Of a stretch of 64,000 nucleotides of DNA, positions 23,548-34,500 are shown piece by piece (position 1 is the first letter of the stretch; each line of letters begins with the position of its first letter). The notes below the pieces were generated by a model. The model did not search any database. It saw only the letters and a list, made by a program, of their open reading frames with translations, and was not told the origin of the DNA. Source of the DNA: Edaphochlamys debaryana. Its lineage: Eukaryota > Chlorophyta > Chlorophyceae > Chlamydomonadales. The stretch is from NCBI GenBank assembly GCA_016858145.1, contig JAEHOE010000015.1, positions 1,240,001-1,304,000 on the forward strand, written 5' to 3'. Position numbers and translations under genes: made by a program.

Positions 23548-26500
23548 ATGGACGACACCAAAGTCGCCAGCCTCAAGGCTGCTGTGAGGCAGCAGCTGCA
23601 GCAGGCGGGGGTGCACAGCGTGCTGCACAATCTGCTGTTAGAGTACCAGCAAACGGGAGAGGTCGTCACTCCGGAGGATGCCCTCGACGTCCTCAAGGTA
23701 GCCGGGTGGCTGGGCTCTGGGGTGGCCGCATACGTAGAGGCGCCCTTCTACCTCAGCCGCCGATTGGTTTCAGCCATCGTTGGGGCCCCTGGGAACTTGC
23801 CCAGCCGGCGCTCCAAGTCCTCCAACCTGCTGACTCTCGCGTTCCGCTGCAGGGCAGGGGCGTGATCGACCAGCTGGTGCGCACCGTACGGCCGCCTCAA
23901 CCAGCGGTGGAGTCCCTGACCCAGATCAGCAACGTGGGGCCGCTCAAGCCCTCGGAGTTGCCGTCGTGAGCGAGGGCGGCGCTGGCACAGGCCCTGAAGG
24001 GGCCAACATGGGAGTGTTGGGGCCGAGCTCAAGGACCGCCTTGCCCGCGTCTACCGTATCCGGCCCGCCCCCTCAGGCTTTCGTAAGCCCCGCTTCCGCC
24101 CCGCTCCTCCTCCTCCTTGCAGAGGACGTTCCTTTCTGCACGTCAAGGTGCTGGGCGGGCGGGCCTTCACCGACTACCTGGCCCGCCTGGCCTCCGCCGA
24201 GGAAAAGCTGCAGCTCAGCATGGAGGTCCGTCGGGCAAGCTTGCTACAGCAAGTGCAATTTGGGGTAGTCAAACTGCCGGGGCGAGGCTTGTGCCCCTCT
24301 GCTCTGCAAGTACCGCAACCTCTGCCGGCGCCCTGCCCCTCTACGCATCCCATCAGCTGTCTCCTCCCCCTTGGGCCCGCAGCTGTTCGGGCAGCGCTTC
24401 ACGACCCTGCCAGTGCCCGCGGGCGGCGAGCCGCCCTTCGTGGGGGAGGCCTTCTTCGAGCTGCCCCCGCCACCAGGGGGCGGCTCCGCAGACCCCCTGC
24501 ACCTGCTGGCCCTGCGGCAGGGCCTGCACCTGGTGGTCATGCAGACGACGCCCATGGCCGGGGCCGCGCCGGCCCTGGGGACAGGTGCGCCGGGCGGTCC
24601 TTGGGGTGGTTCTAAGGACGACCTGTGTTGTGAAGTAGTTTGCTGCTTTATGCCGCCGGTCATGCCAGTTTAGTGGTTGTAATAATCCTGCGTTGCAGAG
24701 CTCGGCCCCGGGCCCGGCTCGGCCCAGGCAGTGTGCGCCACCGCTGCCGCAGCGCTGGCCCGGCAGATGTCGGTGCGGCGGATGGTGTGTGCGGTGGGGT
24801 GCTGCGAGTGGCGCACGGCGCTGCTGCGGAAGGGCAAGGTGGTGGTGTCCGTGGCGCTCGGGGAGGGGCCAGGTGAGCGGTGTCGGTGGATTGCGGTCAC
24901 GCAGAGGGGGCTGTGCCACGACCGACAGCATCCGCCCCGGCCGCGATGGCCACACGCTACTGCCAGGCTTGGGCACACACGGGGCTTCCCACATGTCACA
25001 TGTGCCGCCGTCTCAACCCGTCCACACTTAGCTCCGCCCCGGGCCCCGGCCCCACCCAGGCGCCCACTCCGCCATGCCCGCCTCCACTGCGCCAGCGGGC
25101 GTGCTGACGCTGCAGCTGGAGCTGCGGCCCGGCTTCTCGCGGCCGCTGGACGAGGCGCTGCTCAAGAGCCAGCAGCGGCTGGAGCACTCGAGGGACGCGG
25201 ACGTCATGGCGGCGTTCGTGGCGCACGCCAAGGTGTGGGCGGCGTGGGGGCGTGAAGGAGAGCGCTTTGGGACCGGGAAACGGGGAGTCTTGGAGGGCTT
25301 TTGCCGAAGGGAGTGGCAGCCGGCGGTGTGCGGTCCTGCCGATGCATTGTCCTGTGTCTGGTCCCTCACCCTGCCGCCTGCACCCTTGTCCTTGTGTCTG
25401 GACTGCAGGCCTGGTGGGGCGAGTACGTGGCCCAGAACCTGGCCTTCAAAGCGAGGCCTATTAAGGTGCGTCCGGGGTCCCGTGGCAGCTGATCTTGCTT
25501 GAGAAGCTCTAGGGCAAGTTTCCCGCGCGCCCTCCACCTTCGACATGCTCCTCGACGCCTAGTCCTGCCGGGCCGCAGGTCCTGGCCACAGGCGAGGACG
25601 GCAGCCAGTACCCCGTGTGCTGCTTCGTGCGGCCGCTGCAGCTGGGCCGGGGGCTGGCCAACGCCCGCGAGGCCGCCCGCTTCGTCAGCCTGCTGGCGCG
25701 GAGGGAGGACCTGCAGGCGAGCGGACTGGCAGAGGGGCTGTATCTGCAACCAGGGGGTGCATACCACGAAGTCAAGTTGGACCGAAAGTACGGCTGCTCC
25801 GCCTGCCCTCTCCTACAGGTGCTACCCCCCGGCGGCCAGAGCGAGGCGGGCGAGTGCTGGTGCCTGCTGCACACCATCCTGGCCTCGGGCTCGGCCGTCA
25901 AGGTGGGTCAGGCGCGGCGTGCTTCCTGCTGTGCCCTGCTTATGCCCTCTCCCGCAATCGCACAGCGAAGCTGCACCATCTGCCCACCTCACTGGCTCAA
26001 GGCTTCTCACACACGAACGCCACAACGCCCATCATGCGCTCCCTCTTCCGCCCCCCACCCCAACTTCCACACACTTAACAAACGCCGCCAGGAGGAGGCG
26101 GCCGTGCTGCTGTGCAACATGCTGCTGGGCTTCGGGCTGGACGCATGGGTGGTGGTGGGACGCCTGCTGGACGGAGCGGGGCACACCTGGGTCCTGACGC
26201 GGGGGCCGCTGGCGGCGCCCACGTTCTGGGAGCCGGCGACGGGTGCGTGTGGGTGCGGGGCTGCGGGAGGTGATGCGGGTCGGGTGATGCGGGTCGGGTG
26301 TTTCGGGCACGCGTCTGGGTATGCCCAAGCCCTCGCCTCCTCCCCAACCTGTCTGCAGGCGTGCGCTACGCCGTCACGGACGTCGACACGTGGCCGTACT
26401 CCTCCGTGGGCTGCGTCTTCAACCAGCACCGCCTCTACGCAAACAGCCAGGTGGGGTCGTGGGCGCCAGCCTCTTGAGCTTACACCCACCTGTCATGGCA

Positions 26501-28091
26501 CCGTGCAACTGGGCGCAGGCCAAAACATCGCACCAGGTGTCTCCCTTGTCGTGCCCGTTCGTTCTCATCATTGCCCGGCATTGTCGTGCCCGTTCTCGTT
26601 GCCTGCCCTGCCTGCCCCAACCTTGTGCAATCCCCACGCTGGCCACCATGCAACCCCCGCCCCAGTGCGATGACTCAGCGTTCGGCACGTCGTACGTACT
26701 GGAGGACGCCACGCTGTGGCGGGAGCTGCCCATGCCCCGGGACGAGCTGCCGGCGCTGCCCTGGTGCGCGGGAGGTGGTGTACTGTGAAGGATTGGTGGG
26801 AGCGGTAGATGCCGGGGGTACCGTGGGCGCCGTCGCGTACTGACAACGGGGTCCTCGGGAGGAGGGACGGCAACCCGCCTGTGACGGCAAACGTGTGCCT
26901 GCCGTGCCCGGCTGCGCCCTGCAGGAGCTCCATCCTGCTGTGCCGCTCGCCCATCCCCAACCCGCTGGAGATGGAGGCGCACCTGGAGTCGTACCTCCGA
27001 GGGGCGGCTGCCACGCACCGGAAACAGGTCCGACCCACATCACAATTGCACCAAACACCACCCCCGCCTGCCCTCCCAGATACCGCGGTACGGTCGTGTC
27101 TTGTTGCTACTTGAAACGCATGCGCCCATTGCCTGCCCGCAGGTCCTGGGGGTGGACGGAGCCACGGTGTGGGACGAGGGTCTGGCGGCCCTCCTCATGC
27201 CCGCGCTGCAGGCCTACGAGCACGTGAGCCGCCGGGGCAGGGGGCCGGGGTGGGGGAGCAGGCTCGGGTGCGGGCCCATGAAGCGTATAGTATGACCCTG
27301 TGTGGACTGGGGCTTTGCTTCCAATAAAGGCCCCACACAAAAGGCGCTGCGCATTTGCTCCACGCTGTTGCCCTGAGAGCACCTGCGACACGTGCACCCC
27401 AACCCCCAACGTCCAACCCGCAACTCCTAACCACCACCGCCCAACCGCAGGAGGCCGTGCACTGCGAGGTGGCCCCCGGTAACGACGAGTTCCAGCAGGC
27501 CGTCAAGCGCGCCGTGCCGCTGGGCTGGGTGTTCAAGGCCATGCCGCAGCACCACCCGCACGTGTGCGAGGACCTTTTGCGCAAGGCGCTGCTGGAGGAG
27601 GACCAGGCGGGTCGGGGGAGGGGGAGAGGGGGCCGGGTTCGGGAGGAGGGTCGGGCGGGAAGGGGAGGGGAGGGGAGGCGCGGACGAGGGAGAGACGGAA
27701 TGGACCTACAGGGGACAGGGCGCAGGGGGCTGGGGGCTACAGCTTGCAGCCGTCTTACGCGACGGTGATCCTCCTGTCTTCATCGCCGCCTTCCCCACAG
27801 ATGCTGGACATCCTGGGCACCACCTCCCCCACCGCCGCCTTCGCGCTACGGCTCAAGGTACGAAGCCCGACACAGCCACGCCAACCCTGCGCCCCGCCAT
27901 ACTCGCACACCACCACACATCCGCTCCCTTGCCTGCCAGTCCTGCACGCACGACCTCCGTTTGCTCATCCCCTGCGCCCTGCCGTGGCACCCCACCCCGC
28001 CCGTACCCCGCAGCTGTTCGCCTACCCCGAGGGCCTCTGCTCCGTGTGGCTCATGCTGGCAGTCAAGTACAGCGCGGTGGCGCCCTCCTGA
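23548..28091 (+). CDS. CEP76: Centrosomal protein of 76 kDa (CEP76)
   Basis: Predicted 669 aa, close to the animal protein's length. CEP76 sits at centrioles, where it limits centriole reduplication in animals. The model matches the family along its length: an N-terminal helical part (MDDTKVASLKAAVRQQLQQA), the C2-like domain starting LHVKVLGGRAF, AKAWWGEYV, a transglutaminase-like region (PVCCFVRPLQLGRGL, LLCNMLLGFGLDAWV) and the end LFAYPEGLCSVWLML. Exons: 23548-23697, 23853-23965, 24123-24225, 24383-24584, 24699-24872, 25060-25232, 25409-25465, 25579-25716, 25819-25902, 26092-26242, 26359-26450, 26666-26763, 26925-27027, 27143-27223, 27451-27606, 27801-27857, 28014-28091. Introns 8 and 15 appear to start with GC. 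The 102-bp intron 8 is open and in frame, so retention is possible. Presence suits a flagellated cell with centrioles. Confidence 0.92.
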
Positions 28092-28103
28092 GGGCCTGGG
28101 CTG

Positions 28104-28177
28104 CAGGAGGGCGTGGTCAAGGCTTCGCCTGTGGAGGAGGGCGTGGTCGAGGCTTCGCCTGTGGAGGAGGGTCGAAG
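28104..28177. repeat. 30-bp tandem repeat in the CEP76 3' region
   Basis: Two near-identical 30-bp units (core GGAGGGCGTGGTC) at 28104-28133 and 28134-28163, plus a partial third, begin 12 bases after the CEP76 stop codon. Confidence 0.85.
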
Positions 28178-28593
28178 ACCATAGCGCCCAAAGGAGGGGC
28201 AGGAGCTCGGGAGCGGGCCGGGTTGGTGGCCTGTCGAGGTGGGTGGTCGTGCTGGAGCGCTCCCTGGGATCAGAGTGGAAGGGCCAGAGGGACTGGAGGT
28301 GCCCGGGGGAAGCTTGCGTTGGGAGTTGAAGGGGAGATTGGTTGAGGCGGGGGGTGGTTGGGGGGACACGCGTGCCCGAAGCCGAGGCGAAGCCATGCGG
28401 CGACTGCCCGATCACCCAGCTCGGGAGGGGAGAGCCTCCTGCTGTAGCTCGCGAGACGAAGACCTTGAGCCACGCTGCCCCAGATCGCGCCCAAAAGTCG
28501 AGCCGCGTGCTGGGAACCCGCCGCGACGAAACCGCTGGCAGACGCGTTCCCGCTTGTGGTGTTCATACTCTGCAGCTGCAAAACAGTAGCATA
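28178..28593. other. CEP76-MSH5 spacer
   Basis: Only 502 bp separate the CEP76 stop from the chosen MSH5 start. The MSH5 frame is open upstream to an ATG at 28342, so an N-terminus longer by 84 residues is possible. Nothing else is seen. Confidence 0.45.
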
Positions 28594-31500
28594 ATGTGGG
28601 GAGCCGGCGCGCTTCCAGAGAAGAGCGACTGGGACCCGCTGGGTCCGGCGCCCCGCTTGCTGCAGCCACGCTCCGCGCAGCAGCCGCGCGCGGTCCGACG
28701 CCGCACAGACGCAGACGCATTTGCGCCAGAGCCAAAGCAGCAGCAGCAAGGCCGGGGCTTCGCGGCCGCACCGCAGCAAGCGCGCGCCCGCGGCTCCGAC
28801 GCCAACCTGCCCGCCCCTCAACGACAACAGCAGTACCAGCAGGTGTATGAGCCCGCTCATCAGCCCAGCACGAGCTACACAGACGCTGGCTACGAGGACG
28901 CGGAGTTTTGGCCCGGCCCGGCGAACGGCGCCCCGGCATTTCCCGGGGCGCAGCGCGACCACGGCTTTGGTGATATCTTGGCGCGAGGAGACGGAGCTGG
29001 TGCAGCAGCAGCAGATGCTGCAGCCGGCGAGGGCTTTCCGCAGGCTGCAGGCGGGCCCGCGGGCAGGCCAAGGCCGGGCGTGGGCGTGGTCCAGCCCATA
29101 TCGGTCCTTGCGGCCCTGTACCAGGGCGCCACGCTGGGCCTGGCGGTCTATGACGGGCTCAGCAGCGAGGTGGGGCCAAGGGGCGCCAGGGGGCGAGGGG
29201 CTCTCCCCATAGGGCTGTGGGGCTGTGAGGGGCGTGGCTAGGCAGGCGCCGGCGAGGGTTGGGTACGTGAGCACTTGACCCCAGCATTGATCCTGCCTCC
29301 TGCGGCCCCAACCCTTATCTCCACCTAGACCCGCCCAGGCCTGCCTCAGAGCTCCTGTCCTGATGCTGCCCCCCTGGCCCCGCTCACCTGTCACCCCGAC
29401 CCAGATCAGCATCCTGCAGTGCCATGACGAGATCAAGGGGCCCCTGGCCTTCCAGGTAGCGGCGATGGTTTCCACCAATGCGAACTGCCGACCCCCCGCC
29501 AGCTTGGCCTCCTCAGCGCCTCCCTCGTGTACCCCCCCGCCGTCCGAACGCAGCCTCCGCCCAGCGCCTCCTTCTCCCCACCCCTACCCACCCCCCACCC
29601 CCCATCCCAACTCCCCTATAGATGCTGGCCCTGGCCAAGGCCCAGGTGGTCCCCCAGGTGCTGCTGCTCAGCGCCCGGGCGGAGCCGGCAGCGGTGGAGG
29701 CGGCGCGGGCGGCGCTGCCGCCGGGCACCGGCGCGGAGGCGGTGGCCGCGGAGGGCGCCCCCGAGGGTGGCGCAGGGGCGGGGCCTGCGGCCCGGCCAGA
29801 GGTCCGGCTGGAGCGGAGCGCAACATTTGGGTTTGACAACGTGGGTTTCTGCGACCATGGGACGGTCATTGTGGAAGGGGATCTGTGCTGGTCCTGTCGA
29901 TATGAGCAGTACCTCATGCCACGGGCTCGTAGGCACGCACTTTGTATTGAACTGAGCTTGCCGCCTGCTGATCACGCCCGCTTCCACGCCTTCCCCACAG
30001 GCCCGCAAGCGGCTGCCCCGCGCCCTGCTCCTGCGCAGCTGGCCGCCGGGGCTGTCGGGGCGCGAGGCGGCGGTGCGGCTGGCTGCGTGCGTGGACCTGG
30101 GGCAGCAGGCGGCGGTGGGGGCGCTGGGGGCGCTGCTGGCCTACATGCTGAGGGTGAGGGGGGAAAAGGGGGGTTGAGCTGTTGCCATGACCTCGTTTGG
30201 GGGTCCGGTTTTGCAACCACTGAGGACTGAGGGTGAGGGGGGGTAAGGCAGTGGCGTCAGGGGTGGGCGCTGGGGAAGGAGGAGGGTCAAAGGGTTGTGC
30301 TTGCTGACCCCGATCTTGCATGTGGCGGTTGCCGTACGCCCGTACAGGAAGGCATCAGTACGCAGGGTGGCTACGGCGGCGGAGGCGGGGGCGGCGGGGA
30401 GGGCGCATACGGAGAGGAGGGCGAGGAGGGTGGCGGCGCGGGAGGCAGCACCGCAGGCGCAGCGGTGGTCGTGGACCGCTTGAGCCAGCTGACCATGCAA
30501 GGGTGAGCGATGTACAAGGGTGTGGGATCAGTGGATAGGATGGCGCGCGAGATCAGAGCTTGGACCCCTCCCGCCTTCCAGGCTGCTACACGTGGACCTG
30601 CCTACGCTGTACGGCCTCCAGGTACGGCCAAGTACGACATCGTCACGAGGCGATGGGGCCTGGGCTTGCACGTGGGCTCGCTGGGACTGCGTTCTGACGC
30701 GTCTGGGTCCGCCCTTCGGCTGTGGTGTCTCGCTCGTCTCAGGCATGCTTCTGGGCCCTTATCCCCCCCACCCCCTTCCTTCAGGTATTTGCCGTGGAGA
30801 AGCACCCCTCCGCCATGGGCCTGGGCAAGCCCAAGGAGGGCTTCTCCCTGTACGGCCTGGCCAACCGCTGCGTGACTCAGATGGTGGGGTGCAGGGGCCT
30901 TAGGGATGCGGGTTCGGCCGGCACGTGTGCGCGGCGTGCCAGGTGGTCTTCAATCGCTTGATGACATGCAGCAGCCTTTTGTGAAGGACCTTGGGGGCTA
31001 CGAACAGAGCAGTTGCGGTGGCGGCGTCTGATGCTCGCTTTAGGATGTGCAACTGTATACACATGTTTCCGCTCAGGGCCGGCGGCTGCTGCGGCTGTGG
31101 TTCCTGCGGCCTGTGGTGAACCTGGAGGTCATCAGCGACCGACAGGTGGGGCGCAGGAGCGTGTGTTGTGTGGTTGGGTCCCGGGGCCTGCGGCCTGGTT
31201 GCGCCTGCAACGCAAGGGAGGAATCGACGTGTCACTTGGCCGTTGTCCAGACCTATCTGACACAGTCTCTCGTGTGCGCTGAACGATCGCTCCAGGACAT
31301 CATCGAGCTGCTCCTGCGCAACGGCGGGGAGCTGGTGGGCCCACTGAGGGCCGAACTCAAAAAGGCAAGCAATGGCCATGACGGCGAACCCGCTCGCCCC
31401 GCCCTCGTCCTCGTCCATGCGTTGCGCCCCCGTGCCTCCCGGCCACCTCCCGCTCGACCCGACTCCCCTGCCACACCCACACCCACCCACCCCTCGCAGC

Positions 31501-34500
31501 TCCCGGACGTTGCCTCGCTTCTGTCGAGGCTCACGGCCGCCCAACAACGCCCCGACTTGGCGGCCATGCAGCAGCTCCAGGCAGGGCCCCAGAGGGAGGG
31601 GAGGGCGTGTGGAAAAATAGGTTACGACGCCTTGTGCCCTCAGGTGCTTCGAGCAGCATCCCCTTCTTCCGGTGCTGAGCCGCGTAGTCCCACCTGCCCT
31701 GCGCCCCTCTGCCCCCAGAACTGCCTGCTGCAGCTGCTGCGGCTGAGGGCCATCTTCGCTCAGCAGCTTGCGCCTGGCCTTGCAGCGGCGGCTGCGGCGG
31801 CCGCAGCTGGAGGGAGGGCCTGGGAGGCGGTGAGACGGCAGGGAGCTTGCGCGGGCTGTCGAGGACAGCCTCTCCGTGACAGCACGATAGACGATACCCC
31901 CCCTTATAACGAGCAATCGCCCGCTTTCTCCCTCGGCTGTAATCTCGACTGCCCTTGTGTAGCCGTCTCCGGCCCCCAGCGGCGCCACCGACGCAGGCGG
32001 CGGGCTCCGCTGGGAGGCAGTGAGCCTGTCGGCAAAGGTGCTGGCACACGTGCCCGAGTCCCTGCAGGTGCGTGCGGGCTTTCTTGCGTGGATGCGTACC
32101 CTGATTCAAGTGGGGGCTGCGCAGGGCTGGGGTTGCATAGGAGCCGGGAGCCAGGAGCGCGGCCGTTGTCACGCGCCCAGCCAATCACTCACTCACGTGC
32201 CTGCGTGTGGCGGCCCTGCCTGCGCCCCGCCCTTCACCTCCACGGCCCACCCCGTGCCCCGCTGTGCAGGAGGCTCTGGACCTGGTGCGCAGCGTGCTGG
32301 ACCCAGACCAGGTGGGGTCCAGGAGGGACCAGGTGGGGCCCAGGGAGGGACCAGGTGGGGCCCAGGGAGGGACCAGGTGGGGCCCAGAGAGGGACAAGGG
32401 GGAGCCCAGGGCAAAACGCGGGTTGACCGTGAGGCCTCTTGCCCTTGCCCTCCTAACCCCCTGCCCCCCACGTGCAGGACGAGGACGGGCTCATGGTGGC
32501 GGCCGAGGTGTGCCCCGCCCTGGACCGACTCAAGGCCGCGTACCGGGCTCTGCCGCAGCACCTCACGCAGGCGAGTGACGGTGTGGCCCACGTCATCAAT
32601 AAGGCCGTCCCATTCTTAGCTTCTTACCTCTTCTTTCCGCGATATGATGGCCTTCATGCCTGTTACGGCTCAGCGTATGTACGACATCCTGGCCTGACAT
32701 AATCCCGTAGTGCGACGATCACCTTCATGCCTGCCACACGTCCCTGTGCGGCAGGTGGTAGAGTCGGAGCTGCGGCGCGTGCCCCGCTGCCTGGTGCGGC
32801 CCAACCTGCAGCAGCTCTGGTCGGTGCTGTACCTGCCGCAGGTGGGCGGGCGCTGCGGGGCTGGTCGCCGGGGGTGTGGCCTGCTCTGCCCCCCTGGTTT
32901 GGTGCTGAGGGGCAGGCGGAGGCTGGCTGGCGTCCCTGCGACGGCACCTCAAGGCTCATGTGTTGCTGCATGCCCCCGCGTCGACCCCACGGTGTCGCAG
33001 GTAGGCTTCGTGCTCAAGGTGCAGGGTGCCCAACTGACAGGTGCGGTTGGCGGTACGGTACAGTACGGGACCGAACGGGCCGGGTGGATGAGGCCAAGCC
33101 TGCGACAGAGGTCTAGCACAAGGGGGTCCCATGCATTCCGCCGGCCTATCGAGCGCTTGCTGCCTGCGCTGCCTCACCCGCTTCCACCTTCCCAGGCCCT
33201 TTCCTATTTCTAACCCACTCGCAGCCGACCTGCTTGACGCCCTGCCGGACTATGAACTGGCTTTCGAGGGCGCAGCGGGACCCGAGGAGGCGGAGCCGGG
33301 GGCCGCGGAGGGCGCAGGCTCCGTGGGCGCGGCGGGAGGGCAAGGCGCGGGCTGGGCGGCCTACTATCGCACTCAGTCCACGCTGGATCTCAACGCCAGG
33401 TTTGGAGATCTGCGGTACAAGATCCAGGACCTGGAGGTGCGTTGTGGAGATCATTGGGAAAGGTGGCAGTACGGGACCATGTGCTTGAGGGGCGGGCGGC
33501 GGCATGCCCTGTGTCTCCTAGCGCCTGCCTTCTCTCTTCACCCTTCATTCGGCGCCCACGCCCCACCCCTGCAGTCCAGCTTGATTGCCGAGCTCATGGC
33601 GCGGCTGCTGGAGGAGCATGGCCCCGTCATGCAGGTGTGCACGGAGCGATTCAGTCGACCAGGGCCAGGGCCCTGGTCCGCCTGGGTGTGCGGAAAGGGC
33701 TTGTGGCGTGGGCATCAACCATGATTGTTGCAGCCAGGACTGGCAACCCGCAGCGTCCCTCACCTCAGCCCTGTACCTCTCCACCCCACACGCCACCCCC
33801 TCCACCCCTCCAGCGCGCTGCGGCGGTGGCGGGCGAGCTGGACTGCCTCCTGTCCCTGGCGGCGCTGGCGGCAGAGCGGGGCTACCGCCGGCCGCTGCTG
33901 ACCGAGGGCACAGGACTGCGCATCGTAAACGGTGGGGAGGGCAGGTGGAGGGGCAGGGCACTTGGCTGCGCTCCACCGCTGCACAAGCGGCTGCGCAAAC
34001 AACTGTGCAAGTGGTCTGCCCCCTCATCCTCAAGGCCCTAATCGTCTGGGGACAGAGCCTCACAGGGTGTTTGAGAAGTACTCCTGTCGCCTTGCTTCCC
34101 CGGGCAGGTCGGCACCCTCTTGCCGAGATGGTGGTTGAGCCGTACATCCCCTTCTCAACCGCCATGGAGGAGGGCGGGGAAGCGGTGGCGGCAGCGGCAG
34201 CAGCCGCTCTGGGCGGCTCGGGCCATGCAGCGAGCGGCAGCGGGGGCGGGCCTGACGGCCTGGGCGGACGGCTGCAGGTCGTGACAGGTGCGTGCGTGTT
34301 CGGGCGCCAGCCAGGCTGTGCGCTTGGTGCATGATGACCTCGATGCGGGGCTGCGCGTAAAGGCGGTTCATCGCCGCACCTCTCCCTGCACCGCTCCTTC
34401 CACAAGCACATCCTTCCTCCCAACCACCCTCAACGGTCCCATCCGCCCCATCCCATCCTCCCTCCCAACCGCCCTCAGGCCCCAACGCCTCGGGCAAGTC

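Noticed and set aside
28270..29478. 402-codon minus-strand frame
   Set aside because: Shadow of the first MSH5 exons on the other strand; no protein resemblance.
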